Source: Marinobacter sp. X15-166B (GTDB taxonomy: Bacteria; Pseudomonadota; Gammaproteobacteria; Pseudomonadales; Oleiphilaceae). Taken from it: a stretch of DNA of 64,000 nucleotides. The notes beneath the pieces are model-generated. The model saw nothing but the letters and a program-made list of their open reading frames with translations, had not been told where the DNA came from and made no database searches. Shown one piece after another: positions 56,235 through 64,000 of the stretch (position 1 is its first letter; every line of letters begins with the position of its first letter). Location: assembly GCF_001752365.1 (NCBI RefSeq), contig NZ_MEIY01000001.1, positions 1,499,044-1,563,043 on the forward strand, written 5' to 3'. The translations under genes and the position numbers were made by a program.

Positions 56235-56293
56235 AGAGAGGCTCCTGTTGTTTTTATAGTTGATGCATAGTCGGCCGTCCGCGAGCAGGCGTG

Positions 56294-56309
56294 CATCGTC
56301 TGTTCAGAC
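56294..56309 (-). promoter_or_regulatory. Catabolic-region motif, site B (before first MFS gene)
   Basis: GTCTGAACAGACGATG on the minus strand is the best match and contains the near-perfect inverted repeat GTCTG-AA-CAGAC. It ends 59 bases before GTG 56234. Confidence 0.75.
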
Positions 56310-56354
56310 CATATTGCTGCCCGCCGGCCCTTGTGTGGCGGGCGGCGGAGCGGT

Positions 56355-57107
56355 TCAGGCGGTTAACGCCCCGCCATTCAGGGGCAGCACCTGGCCCGTG
56401 ACCCAGGCTGCCTCCGGGGAGGCGAAATAGGCCACGCCGGCCCCCACGTCCTCCGGGCTGCCCGCCCGGGGTACAAAACAGGTCTTTTTGGCCAAAGCGT
56501 CGGAATCCCAGTTGTTCATGGTGCCCAGAGACAGTGCGTTGACGGTGATGCCCGAGCGCCCGGTTTCGGCCGCAAGATGGCGGATAAAACCCACCGCCCC
56601 GGCTTTAGAGGCGGCGTAGGCGGCGATGCCCATGGGCAGACCAGCGCGCCAGGATTCCGAGGTAATGGCGACCACACGGCCGTAACCGCGTTCTTGCATA
56701 CCGGGCACTGTGGCGTGGCAGATGTTCATCAGCCCGAACATGTTCAGGTTGACGAACCGTTGCCAGTCTGCCGGTGTCGAGGCCAAAAACTTCTTGTAAC
56801 CCATGCCCTCTGCAGGCACGCCCGCATTGGAGACCAGAATGTCAATGCCAGCAGTGGCGGCGTTCACCCGGGCCACCATGGCGGCGACCTGATCGTAGTC
56901 GGTGATGTCCGCAGCGGCGGGAAAGGCATCAATGCCCTCAGCGCGCAGCGTGTTAACGGTGTCTGCCGCCCGCTCCGTGAACAGATCGTTCACCGCCACT
57001 CTGGCGCCCAACCGGCCCAGGGTGCGGGCAATTCCAACGCCCATGCCGCGACCGGCCCCCGTGACCAGGGCGGTTTGCCCCTGTAATCCGAACATTTGCT
57101 GTGACAT
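56355..57107 (-). CDS. SDR family oxidoreductase
   Basis: The 250-residue classical SDR has cofactor motif TGAGRGMGVGIARTLG, SNAGVP, the active-site AYAASKAGAVGFIRHLAAE with Tyr and Lys, a serine in ITSESWRAGLP and a late LSLGTMNNWDSDAL. The C-terminal QVLPLNGGALTA is as usual for the family. AAGGAG precedes ATG 57107. Site C lies 68 bases upstream, so it has its own promoter in the catabolic region. Substrate unknown; a hydroxysteroid or hydroxyacyl compound would fit the neighbours. Confidence 0.87.
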   Translation of the reverse strand: MSQQMFGLQGQTALVTGAGRGMGVGIARTLGRLGARVAVNDLFTERAADTVNTLRAEGIDAFPAAADITDYDQVAAMVARVNAATAGIDILVSNAGVPAEGMGYKKFLASTPADWQRFVNLNMFGLMNICHATVPGMQERGYGRVVAITSESWRAGLPMGIAAYAASKAGAVGFIRHLAAETGRSGITVNALSLGTMNNWDSDALAKKTCFVPRAGSPEDVGAGVAYFASPEAAWVTGQVLPLNGGALTA

Positions 57108-57175
57108 GAGTCAACTCCTTGTTTTTGTTAGAACGAGCGCGAGACCACAGAGTCCCAGACAGCGACGCAGAGCGG

Positions 57176-57191
57176 CATCGTCCGTTTGGAT
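57176..57191 (-). promoter_or_regulatory. Catabolic-region motif, site C (before SDR)
   Basis: ATCCAAACGGACGATG on the minus strand matches 15 of 16 consensus positions. It ends 68 bases before ATG 57107. Confidence 0.7.
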
Positions 57192-57229
57192 ATTTTGGTG
57201 TCAGGGGCGGGCTGGTGTGCCGGGTGGGC

Positions 57230-58558
57230 TTAAACCGTTGCCGGCTGTACCCGGGCGGCCGGTTGATGCCAAGGCTGGTGACGCAGCAAGGTCCATAACA
57301 GCCCGATGGGTATCAGCACCGTCAAACTCACCAGCACCAGGGCGTACCGCAGGGACTCGTCGCCCGCGTAAGGGGTCAGCGCATCGCTGAGAGCCCCGGT
57401 CACCAGCGGCCCCAGACCGACGCCAAGCAGGGTGGTGAACACGGTTTGCAGGGCAATGGCGGTGGCCCGTTGCCATTGGGTCACCAGCTGGGTCAACAGG
57501 TTGAAGGAGGGACCCACCCAGAAAACGGTAAAGAAGCCCGACAGCGCACACCAGAGCATGGCACCGGGCACCGGCACCCCGGCCAGCTCAAAGGCGATAC
57601 CGGCCGGAGTGAGCAAATAGGCAACCATGGCACTGGTGGCCACGGCGTGACCGATCAGCGGCATGCGCACCAGCCAGGCCCGGTTGCGGGCGCTGAGCCG
57701 GTCGGTTAGCCAGCCGCTGAACAGACTGCCGACCCCCGCGGCAACACCGGTCACCACTCCGGCCAGAATGCCCGCGTGCTGCAAGGAAAGCCCATGGGAG
57801 CGCACCAGAAAAGCGGTGTTCCACATGGCAAAGGAAAAAGCCCCGAAGGTGGTGATGGCGCTGGCGCCGATCAGCATCAGGCAGCTGCGGTTGCGGATCA
57901 GTTTGAGGGCTGCCTGAACCAGACCTTCTTTGGGTGGCGCCTCCCCACCGCCTATATCCCATCTGCCCCGGGCGGGCTCGCGCACCACCAGCCCGAAAAT
58001 GAGCGACATCAGTATCAGCGGGGTGCCAATGGCAAAGAACCCGGTTCGCCAGCCAAACGCGCCGACTATCCAGGCACCGGCACTCAGACCGACAATGCTG
58101 GAAATGGTGGGAGCGCCGGTGAAACAGCTGATCGCCAGCGAGCGCCGGTGGGGCGGGTACAGGTCCGCAATCAGCGACAGGGATGCCGGAGTCACCGGCG
58201 CTTCTGCGGCGGCCACCAGCATGCGCGCCACAATCAGCATCCAGAAACCGACGGCGAAGCCGCACAGCAGTGTGGCAAAGGCCCACAACCCCAAACTGAA
58301 AGCCAGCACTTTGGCGCGGCTGTATCGGTCCGACAGGCGCCCGGCGGGCAGCCCCAAAAAGGCGTACACCACCGCAAACGCCAGCCCGGAGATCAACCCC
58401 ATGGCGGTGTCGCTGGCGTTGAACTCCAGTTTGATGGGTTCGATCATGACCGACATGATCTGACGCCCCATGAAACTGCCGGCGTAGGTGATCACCAGTA
58501 GCGTGAGAAACCCGTGGGTGCGCCACCCCAGCCGACGGGCGCCGGCGGTCACGGACAT
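57230..58558 (-). CDS. MFS transporter, spinster-like, second copy
   Basis: The 442-residue carrier has twelve membrane segments and MFS loop GRLSDRYSRAKVLAFS. Its N-terminal IEPIKLEFNASDTAMGLISGLAFAVVYAFLGLPAGRLSDR and the central FLVRSHGLSLQHAGIL are parallel to the first MFS carrier, so the two arose by duplication or belong to one subfamily. It is the last gene of the six-gene operon starting with the flavin reductase; the aldolase gene stops 4 bases before it. Candidate uptake or efflux carrier for the ring substrate or a side product. Confidence 0.88.
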   Translation of the reverse strand: MSVTAGARRLGWRTHGFLTLLVITYAGSFMGRQIMSVMIEPIKLEFNASDTAMGLISGLAFAVVYAFLGLPAGRLSDRYSRAKVLAFSLGLWAFATLLCGFAVGFWMLIVARMLVAAAEAPVTPASLSLIADLYPPHRRSLAISCFTGAPTISSIVGLSAGAWIVGAFGWRTGFFAIGTPLILMSLIFGLVVREPARGRWDIGGGEAPPKEGLVQAALKLIRNRSCLMLIGASAITTFGAFSFAMWNTAFLVRSHGLSLQHAGILAGVVTGVAAGVGSLFSGWLTDRLSARNRAWLVRMPLIGHAVATSAMVAYLLTPAGIAFELAGVPVPGAMLWCALSGFFTVFWVGPSFNLLTQLVTQWQRATAIALQTVFTTLLGVGLGPLVTGALSDALTPYAGDESLRYALVLVSLTVLIPIGLLWTLLRHQPWHQPAARVQPATV

Positions 58559-58562
58559 GAGG

Positions 58563-59594
58563 TTACGCGGTAGCCTGGCGCTGTTTGAGCAGTGTCAGGG
58601 CGGTGTCCTCGATCATGTCCTCCTGCCCGCCGACCATGCCGCGACGGCCCATTTCCACCAGAATTTCCCGCGCCGACACACCGTATTTGGCTTCGGCGCG
58701 CTTGGCGAACAGCAGGAAAGAACCATAGACCCCGGCGTAGCCCATGGTCAGGGCATCCCGGTCGCTGCGGATCGGGAAGTCCATGATGGGGACCACCAGG
58801 TCTTCTGCGACGTCCTGAATACCAAACACATCCACCCCGGTGTCAATGCCCATGCGGTCACAGACCGCCACCAGCACTTCCATCGGTGTGTTGCCTGCGC
58901 CTGCGCCCAGACCGGCGCAGGCGGCATCAATGCGGGTGGCACCGGCGTCAATGGCGGCAATGGAATTGGACACCCCCATGGCCAGGTTGTGATGGCCGTG
59001 AAAACCGATTTCGATGTCGTCACCGAGCGCCTGGCGGATGGCGGTAACCCGCTCATGCACGTCGTGGGGCAGCATGTAACCGGCCGAATCGGTGATGTAG
59101 ATGCAGTTGGCGCCGTAACTTGCCATCAGCTTTGCTTGCTGGGTCAGGCCTTCGGCCGTGTTCATGTGCGCCATCATCAAAAAACCCACGGTGTCCATGC
59201 CCAGCGTGCGGGCTTCGGTGATGTGCTGTTCCGAGACGTCCGCTTCGGTGCAGTGGGTGGCCACCCGAATCGTATTCACACCGAGGTCTTTGGCCATGCG
59301 CAAATGATCCACGGTGCCGATCCCGGGCAACAGCAGGGCCGACACTTTGGCCTTGTTCATCAGCGGAATAACCGCCGACAGGTATTCTTCATCCGTGTGC
59401 GCGGGGAACCCGTAGTTTACCGATGCGCCACCCAGACCGTCGCCGTGGGTAACTTCAATCAGGGGGACGCCTGCGGCATCCAGCCCTTGCGCAATAGACT
59501 TCATCTCCGCGAGGGAAATCTGATGGCGTTTCGGGTGCATGCCATCGCGCAGGCACATGTCGTGAACGGTGATCTTTTTGCCTTGCAGGTTCAT
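58563..59594 (-). CDS. dmpG: 4-hydroxy-2-oxovalerate aldolase
   Basis: The 343-residue DRE-TIM metallolyase splits 4-hydroxy-2-oxo acids to pyruvate and an aldehyde in the last steps of meta-cleavage pathways. It has the N-terminal [51 protein letters not shown] with the metal histidines, and [18 protein letters not shown]. Its partner, acylating acetaldehyde dehydrogenase, is encoded 10 bases upstream in the operon, matching the known physical DmpFG/HsaFG complex that channels the aldehyde. The steroid-pathway name would be hsaF. Confidence 0.95.
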   Translation of the reverse strand: MNLQGKKITVHDMCLRDGMHPKRHQISLAEMKSIAQGLDAAGVPLIEVTHGDGLGGASVNYGFPAHTDEEYLSAVIPLMNKAKVSALLLPGIGTVDHLRMAKDLGVNTIRVATHCTEADVSEQHITEARTLGMDTVGFLMMAHMNTAEGLTQQAKLMASYGANCIYITDSAGYMLPHDVHERVTAIRQALGDDIEIGFHGHHNLAMGVSNSIAAIDAGATRIDAACAGLGAGAGNTPMEVLVAVCDRMGIDTGVDVFGIQDVAEDLVVPIMDFPIRSDRDALTMGYAGVYGSFLLFAKRAEAKYGVSAREILVEMGRRGMVGGQEDMIEDTALTLLKQRQATA

Positions 59595-59604
59595 GACAGT
59601 CTCC

Positions 59605-60501
59605 TTAAGCCACAGTTTGGGTGAGTAGTTTTTCGGCGAACAGTTCGGCGGTGCGGGCCGCGGCGGCGGTCATGATATCGAGGTTGCCGGCGTATTTCGG
59701 CAAATAGTCTCCCAGTCCCTCAACTTCCATGAAGATGGACACCCGGTTGCCGTCAAACACCGGGCCGTTCACCAACTGGTAGCCGGGTACGTACTTCTGT
59801 ACTTCGCCGATCATGGCATGAATGGACGCGGTGATGGCGTCCTGGTCGGGCTCGCCTTCCACCAGGCAATGCACCGTGTCCCGCATGATCAGTGGTGGTT
59901 CAGCCGGGTTGATAACGATTATGGCTTTGCCTTGCCGGGCGCCGCCGACCTGTTCCACCGCGCTGGCGGTGGTGCGGGTAAATTCATCAATATTCTTGCG
60001 GGTGCCGGGGCCCACCGATTTGGACGCCGCGGTGGCAATGATCTCGGCGTACGCCACCGGTTGCACGCGGGACACGGCGGCCACCAGAGGGATGGTGGCC
60101 TGACCACCACAGGTGACCATGTTGACGTTGGTTGCGCCCTGGTTCAGTTTCGCTTCCAGGTTGACCGGCGGGACACAGTACGGGCCGATCGCAGCGGGCG
60201 TCAGGTCGATCATCAGGACGCCCAACTCGTTGAGCTTACGGCTGTTGTCAGCGTGGACGTAGGCCGAGGTGGCATCAAAGGCAATGCGGATATCGTCGTC
60301 CTGTATGTGCGGCAGCAGTCCGTCGACCCCGTCGGCGGTAACTTTCAGGCCCATGTCCCGGGCCCGTTGCAGACCTTCAGAGGTAGGGTCGATGCCCACC
60401 ATCCACACGGGTTCGAGGACTTCGCTTCGTTGCAGCTTGTACAGCAGGTCGGTGCCAATGTTGCCCGGACCGATCAGGGCGCAGCGGATTTTTTTACTCA
60501 T
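59605..60501 (-). CDS. dmpF: Acetaldehyde dehydrogenase (acylating)
   Basis: The 298-residue protein converts acetaldehyde or propionaldehyde with NAD and CoA to the acyl-CoA. It shows [14 protein letters not shown] at the cofactor site, the catalytic cysteine C131 in [19 protein letters not shown] and a C-terminal dimer domain with [15 protein letters not shown]. It is the DmpF/BphJ/HsaG family with normal length and works in a complex with the aldolase next to it. The steroid-pathway product would be propionyl-CoA via HsaG. Confidence 0.95.
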   Translation of the reverse strand: MSKKIRCALIGPGNIGTDLLYKLQRSEVLEPVWMVGIDPTSEGLQRARDMGLKVTADGVDGLLPHIQDDDIRIAFDATSAYVHADNSRKLNELGVLMIDLTPAAIGPYCVPPVNLEAKLNQGATNVNMVTCGGQATIPLVAAVSRVQPVAYAEIIATAASKSVGPGTRKNIDEFTRTTASAVEQVGGARQGKAIIVINPAEPPLIMRDTVHCLVEGEPDQDAITASIHAMIGEVQKYVPGYQLVNGPVFDGNRVSIFMEVEGLGDYLPKYAGNLDIMTAAAARTAELFAEKLLTQTVA

Positions 60502-60524
60502 TGTTTGACTCTCCGGTAACAGAC

Positions 60525-61319
60525 TCAGTCGGTAAACGTCAGGCTGGCGGAACCCAGACCGGTGATGTTCATGGCGAAGCGGTCGCCGGCGGCCACAGGC
60601 ACCAGCGGCGCGAGGGCACCCGACAGGATGATTTCACCCTTACGGAAGGGGATGCCCAGTTTGCCCAGGGTGTTGGCCAGCCAGGCAACCGCTTCACAGG
60701 GGTGGCCCTGCACCGCCGAACCCAGGCCACTGCCGGCGGGTGCACCGTTCTTGGTCATGGTGAGTTCGACACTGGCCAGATCGACGGTACGCGGGTTGAT
60801 ACGCCCGCTGCCGAGGGCAAAAACGCCACAGGAGGCGTTATCGGCCACCGTGTCTTCGATGGCAATCTGCCAGTCGCGAATCCGTGAATCGACGATCTCG
60901 AAGCAGGGCACCACCCATTCGGTGGCGGCCAGCACGTCACTGGCGGTCACTCCGGGGCCGTTCAGATCTGCTGCCAGGATAAAGGCGATTTCACCTTCGG
61001 CCCGGGGCTGGACCAGGCGGTGTTCCGCCATGCTCACGGCGCTGCCGTCCGGCACCGACATGGCGTCGGTGAGAAAACCGAAGTCAGGCTGATGCACGTT
61101 CAGCATTTCCTGGACGGCTTTCGAGGTCACCCCGATTTTCTTGCCGATGACCCGTTGCCCGGCGGCTTCTCGGCGCTGCAGAAAGCGCAGCGAGATCCGG
61201 TAGGCCTGGTCCAGGGTCAGGTCGTGGTAACGCTCGGTCAGCGGGGCCAGACTGGTGCCCGATTGCAGGGCGTCAAACAGTTCGTCGCCCAGGGCTTGAA
61301 TGAGGTTGTCGTCGATCAT
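60525..61319 (-). CDS. 2-oxopent-4-enoate (2-hydroxypentadienoate) hydratase
   Basis: The 264-residue protein belongs to the fumarylacetoacetase-like hydratase/decarboxylase family of meta-cleavage pathways: RRFEA-like start, [63 protein letters not shown] and [27 protein letters not shown]. It hydrates 2-hydroxydienoates to 4-hydroxy-2-oxo acids for the aldolase. HsaE/TesE-like function fits the neighbourhood; 4-oxalocrotonate decarboxylase is a related alternative. A TTG at 61334 is a less likely start than ATG 61319. Confidence 0.88.
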   Translation of the reverse strand: MIDDNLIQALGDELFDALQSGTSLAPLTERYHDLTLDQAYRISLRFLQRREAAGQRVIGKKIGVTSKAVQEMLNVHQPDFGFLTDAMSVPDGSAVSMAEHRLVQPRAEGEIAFILAADLNGPGVTASDVLAATEWVVPCFEIVDSRIRDWQIAIEDTVADNASCGVFALGSGRINPRTVDLASVELTMTKNGAPAGSGLGSAVQGHPCEAVAWLANTLGKLGIPFRKGEIILSGALAPLVPVAAGDRFAMNITGLGSASLTFTD

Positions 61320-61357
61320 GGTGGTGTCTCTCAACCGGCTCGGTGGAATGAATGGGT

Positions 61358-62131
61358 TCAGCTCGGGAATACGCTGGTATCGGCACCGCCATCCACATCG
61401 ATGATTTTGCCGGACACCCAGCCCGATGCGGGTGACGCCAGATACAGGGCTGCCGCAGCGATATCTTCAACTTCACCCAGGCGCTGCAGAGGCGTGTTCC
61501 GGGTCATGGTTTCCTTGACCGTGTCCGGCATCACCTTGGCGAGGGCGTCGGTCATCACCGGACCGGGGGCAATGCCGTTGATGCGTACCTCCGGAGCAAA
61601 GTCCTGGGACAGCAGCTTGGTCATGTGGGTCAGGGCCGCTTTGGCGGTGCCGTAGGCACTGAAATTGGGTTGTACATAGCGGGCGGCCACCGACGTGATG
61701 TTGATGATGTTGCCGCCACCGGCCTCGCGCATGTGGGGCACGCACAACTGGGTCAGGTGGTAAGCGGTGGTCACATTGAAATGCAGCAGCCGGTCCAGTT
61801 CCTGCCAGGATTGTGTCAGCGGGTCGTTGGGGCCACCGCCGCCCACGTTGTTGACCAGGTGGGTGATGGTGCCAAAGGCGTCCAGCGCCTGTTTTACCAG
61901 GGTTTCACGGTCACCGGCGTCGGTGGCGTCACAACGGACGGCGATCGCGTCGCCGCCGTTATCGCGAATTTGGGCGACCACCGCCTCCACGTCGCTCAGG
62001 GTGCGGGCGGCGCAGACCACCCGGGCACCGGCTTCGGCGTAGGCCAGGGCAATGGCGCGACCAATGCCTTTGCCTGCCCCGGTAATCACGGCCACACTGC
62101 CGGTCAGGCGGAAACGATCAATCAGGCTCAT
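61358..62131 (-). CDS. SDR, 7-alpha-hydroxysteroid dehydrogenase-like
   Basis: The 257-residue classical SDR has TGAGKGIGRAIA, VNNVGGGGPNDPLTQSW, AYGTAKAALTHMTKLLSQDFAPEVRINGIAPG and MTDALAKVMPDTVKETMTRNTPLQRLGEVEDIAAAALYLASPASGWVSGKIIDVDGG. The NNxGGGGP block, MTDAL, and late SPASxWVSGxI motifs resemble E. coli HdhA, 7-alpha-hydroxysteroid dehydrogenase, which oxidises bile acids. ATG 62131 is 20 bases downstream of the flavin reductase. Steroid substrate is inferred, but the placement with two more hydroxysteroid-like genes and a meta-cleavage lower pathway supports it. Confidence 0.78.
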   Translation of the reverse strand: MSLIDRFRLTGSVAVITGAGKGIGRAIALAYAEAGARVVCAARTLSDVEAVVAQIRDNGGDAIAVRCDATDAGDRETLVKQALDAFGTITHLVNNVGGGGPNDPLTQSWQELDRLLHFNVTTAYHLTQLCVPHMREAGGGNIINITSVAARYVQPNFSAYGTAKAALTHMTKLLSQDFAPEVRINGIAPGPVMTDALAKVMPDTVKETMTRNTPLQRLGEVEDIAAAALYLASPASGWVSGKIIDVDGGADTSVFPS

Positions 62132-62151
62132 GTCACACTCCTTCTTTCGCG

Positions 62152-63153
62152 TCAGGCGGTTTGCTCGGTTTTGTTGGTCTCGCCGCCGCCCCACAGGTCC
62201 GGCAGACCGGGATCGGTGATCTTGATCAGGCGCTTGAGCAGAAATTTCAGGGCTTCGGTTTCACCGGCACCCAGCTGGTCAATCACCTGCTCCTCAACAG
62301 CTTTGGCCAGAGCAATGTGCTGGACCGAGGCATCGCGGCCGTCAGCAGTGAGCACGTAACGGTCGTCACCGGCCTGGTTTACCCGCACCACCAGGTCGTA
62401 TTCCTGCAGTTTGTCCATTTCCGCGCGGCTCACCGAACTGCCGGTGTAATCAACAAACCGGTTGATTTCTTCCAGGGTCAGATTGTCCTGAATACTGAGG
62501 ACCGAGAGGATAAAAAACTGCTGCTCATCCAGTCGCTGACTCTGCAAGAGGTTGCGCAACGAGGCGACCAGTTGAAAATGGGCCCGTCCGGCCAGGTAGC
62601 CCAGCAGATCTTCGGTGTAGCTGCACTCCGGAGTCGGGGTGGCACCAAGCTGAACGCCTTCCCGTGGTTTGCGGGCGGCCAGCGCATACTGGCCGCTCTG
62701 GAAGGCCAGTGGCGGCAGGTCGGTTTTGTCAAAGTTGAGGACTTCGCCCACGAAAATCATGTGGTCACCGCCTTCGTACATAAAGGCCGTGCGACAGTTG
62801 AAGCGGGCCGTGCAGTTCTTCAGCAACGGAATATTGTTGATGCCCGGATCCAGCTCCAGGCCTTTGAACTTGTCTTCCCCGCGGGACGCAAAACGCCCGG
62901 ACAAGGCTTCCTGTTCGGTCGACAGGATATGTACGTTCCAGTGTTTGTTGTTGGTGAACGCCGACAGGCTCATGGCGGATTTGTCCAGACTCCACAACAC
63001 CATGGGTGGGTTCAGCGACACCGAGTTGAAACTGTTGGCGGTAATGCCAACGGGCTCGCCGTTCTCGGCCCGCGTGGTAATGATGGTGACGCCTGTGGTG
63101 AAGGTGCTCAGTGCCGAGCGAAATTCCCGGGGGTCGAAGCTGGCTTTGGCCAT
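62152..63153 (-). CDS. Flavin reductase with MarR-like C-terminal domain
   Basis: The 333-residue protein has an N-terminal flavin-reductase domain (about residues 1-165) with FRSALSTFTTGVTIITTRAENGEPVGITANSFNSVSLNPPMVLWSLDK, the FMN-binding type of HsaB and HpaC. The C-terminal domain (about 195-310), with FFILSVLSIQDNLTLEEINRFVDYTGSSVSRAEMDKLQEYDLVVR and a basic DRYVLTADGRD, resembles a MarR winged helix. This layout is that of the C1 reductase of Acinetobacter 4-hydroxyphenylacetate hydroxylase, where the domain senses the substrate. It supplies reduced flavin to a two-component monooxygenase, not encoded here. GAGGTG precedes ATG 63153. First gene of the operon. Confidence 0.83.
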   Translation of the reverse strand: MAKASFDPREFRSALSTFTTGVTIITTRAENGEPVGITANSFNSVSLNPPMVLWSLDKSAMSLSAFTNNKHWNVHILSTEQEALSGRFASRGEDKFKGLELDPGINNIPLLKNCTARFNCRTAFMYEGGDHMIFVGEVLNFDKTDLPPLAFQSGQYALAARKPREGVQLGATPTPECSYTEDLLGYLAGRAHFQLVASLRNLLQSQRLDEQQFFILSVLSIQDNLTLEEINRFVDYTGSSVSRAEMDKLQEYDLVVRVNQAGDDRYVLTADGRDASVQHIALAKAVEEQVIDQLGAGETEALKFLLKRLIKITDPGLPDLWGGGETNKTEQTA

Positions 63154-63217
63154 GGTGGTACACCTCATGTATGACTTGCTGGGTTAGCCTCAGTATCGGG
63201 GGCTCGCCGGCCCTGAA

Positions 63218-63233
63218 CATCGTCTCTATGGAC
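63218..63233 (-). promoter_or_regulatory. Catabolic-region motif, site D (before six-gene operon)
   Basis: GTCCATAGAGACGATG on the minus strand matches 14 of 16 positions. It ends 64 bases before ATG 63153 and would control the flavin reductase operon. Confidence 0.65.
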
Positions 63234-63285
63234 TATCGACCGGTTGCCTGCAACTGCCCGTCGCTGACGGTTTTTTTTCGCCATC

Positions 63286-63301
63286 GTCTGAACAGACGAG
63301 G
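63286..63301 (+). promoter_or_regulatory. Catabolic-region motif, site E (before aldehyde dehydrogenase)
   Basis: GTCTGAACAGACGAGG lies 74 bases before ATG 63376. The core CGTCTG-AA-CAGACG (63285-63298) is perfectly palindromic, so it reads almost equally well from the minus strand, and could bind a dimer symmetrically. Confidence 0.7.
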
Positions 63302-63375
63302 CGGCCTTGCAGAGGCGCTTCTAAGCTACCCCTATAGCCTGCAAATAATTCAAACAAAACAATAAGGAGAGCCCC

Positions 63376-64000
63376 ATGAGCGCTCAGTTGCGAACGCCGG
63401 AAGATTTGTCTGGGTTGTTAAAACAGCACCGAGCAGCAACAGACGGACAGGGCGCGGTTGATGTGGAGACGCGCAAACGCCGGCTCCAGGCGGTCATCGA
63501 CTTGCTGGTGGATCATCATCAGGAACTGTGCGCCGCCATGGCTGCCGATTTTGGCGGCCGCCCCATCGGTTTCAGTCTGATGAACGACATTCTGGGCTCT
63601 CTGGGGTCGCTCAAGTATGCCCGCGATCACCTGGAAGAATGGATGGGGCCGGAACCGCGGCAGGTGTTTACGCCCTACGACCAGATGGGGGCGCAGGCGT
63701 GGGTCCAGTATCAGCCCAAGGGCACCGTCGGCATTATCGGCACCTGGAACGCACCCATTTTCACCCTGTTCAGCCCGCTGGCCTCCGCGTTGTCGGCCGG
63801 TAACCGGGCGGTGCTCAAACCGTCGGAAGTGGTGCCGGAAACCGCGCGGGTGCTGGGGCGTATTATCGGAGAGTGCCTGGACCCCCTGGACGTGGCCGTG
63901 ATCACCGGCGGGGTAGAGATCGGCCAGGCCTTTGCCGGTATGCCGTTCGATCATCTGGTGTTTACCGGCAGTACTCAGGTGGGTAAGAAGATCATGCGGG
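63376..64000 (+). CDS. Aldehyde dehydrogenase, coniferyl-aldehyde type (3' end outside window)
   Basis: The visible 208 residues from ATG 63376 run off the right edge. They carry PKGTVGIIGTWNAPIFTLFSPLASALSAGNRAVLKPSEVVPETA and HLVFTGSTQVGKKIM, typical of the NAD(P) aldehyde dehydrogenases of the coniferyl aldehyde group; the catalytic cysteine lies beyond the edge. AAGGAG precedes the start. Site E lies upstream. It may oxidise an aldehyde from side-chain or ring degradation; the substrate is unknown. Confidence 0.87.
   Translation, partial: MSAQLRTPEDLSGLLKQHRAATDGQGAVDVETRKRRLQAVIDLLVDHHQELCAAMAADFGGRPIGFSLMNDILGSLGSLKYARDHLEEWMGPEPRQVFTPYDQMGAQAWVQYQPKGTVGIIGTWNAPIFTLFSPLASALSAGNRAVLKPSEVVPETARVLGRIIGECLDPLDVAVITGGVEIGQAFAGMPFDHLVFTGSTQVGKKIMR

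Overview
The window looks like chromosome of a GC-rich, marine or halophilic gammaproteobacterium. This is inferred from compatible-solute transport (an ectoine-type ABC transporter and a BCCT carrier), TRAP transporters, a Pseudomonas/Marinobacter-like valine operon with a divergent AraC regulator, and proteobacterial HrpB, YgiQ and BluB. I cannot name the genus. No rRNA, tRNA, insertion sequence, prophage or CRISPR array was seen. Genes are densely packed and mostly in operons. The only gene-poor stretch over 300 bases, about 27.9-28.3 kb, holds an iron-type promoter and a 45-codon ORF.

Layout: 0-4.3 kb, cobalamin genes (cobQ 3' end, bluB, cobS) mixed with a Tag-like glycosylase, a SYLF protein, acylphosphatase and an orphan PAAR protein. 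4.4-7.5 kb, an ectoine-type ABC transporter split into a binding-protein gene and a convergent ehuC-ehuD-ehuA operon. 7.7-10.4 kb, a persulfide-dioxygenase-like hydrolase with a SulP transporter. 10.4-15.5 kb, gdhA, a CbiM-like membrane protein, a DUF1232 protein and a YgiQ radical SAM protein. 15.7-25.3 kb, a TAXI-TRAP transporter, a DctB/DctD-like two-component system, a chemoreceptor and a lone DctP-type binding protein. 25.4-28.3 kb, an ExbB-ExbD-ExbD-TonB operon behind a Fur-box promoter, then a second Fur-like promoter ahead of the 45-codon ORF.

28.3-38.4 kb is an acyl-CoA catabolic unit. TetR, enoyl-CoA hydratase, acyl-CoA ligase, two hot-dog proteins and an HSL-type hydrolase lie on the minus strand, divergent from a complete five-gene LivKGFHM-type transporter. 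Then come hrpB (38.4-40.9 kb) and a BCCT transporter (41.2-42.8 kb). 42.9-49.3 kb is a complete distal valine degradation operon with a divergent mmsR-like regulator.

49.6-64 kb begins with a diguanylate cyclase and leads into a catabolic region. It holds an EthD-like protein, a serine hydrolase, a 3-alpha-hydroxysteroid-dehydrogenase-like SDR, a 2-hydroxyacid dehydrogenase, two related MFS carriers, two more SDRs (one 7-alpha-HSDH-like), the full meta-cleavage lower pathway (hydratase, aldolase, acylating acetaldehyde dehydrogenase), a flavin reductase with a MarR-like C-terminus, and the start of an aldehyde dehydrogenase. Seven copies of a 16-bp motif, consensus RTCYRAACAGACGATG, lie 59-117 bases upstream of seven transcription units here, each pointing toward its gene. 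I read this as an undescribed regulon for a steroid-like or aromatic substrate. Its oxygenase, ring-cleavage enzyme and regulator are not in the window and may lie to the right.
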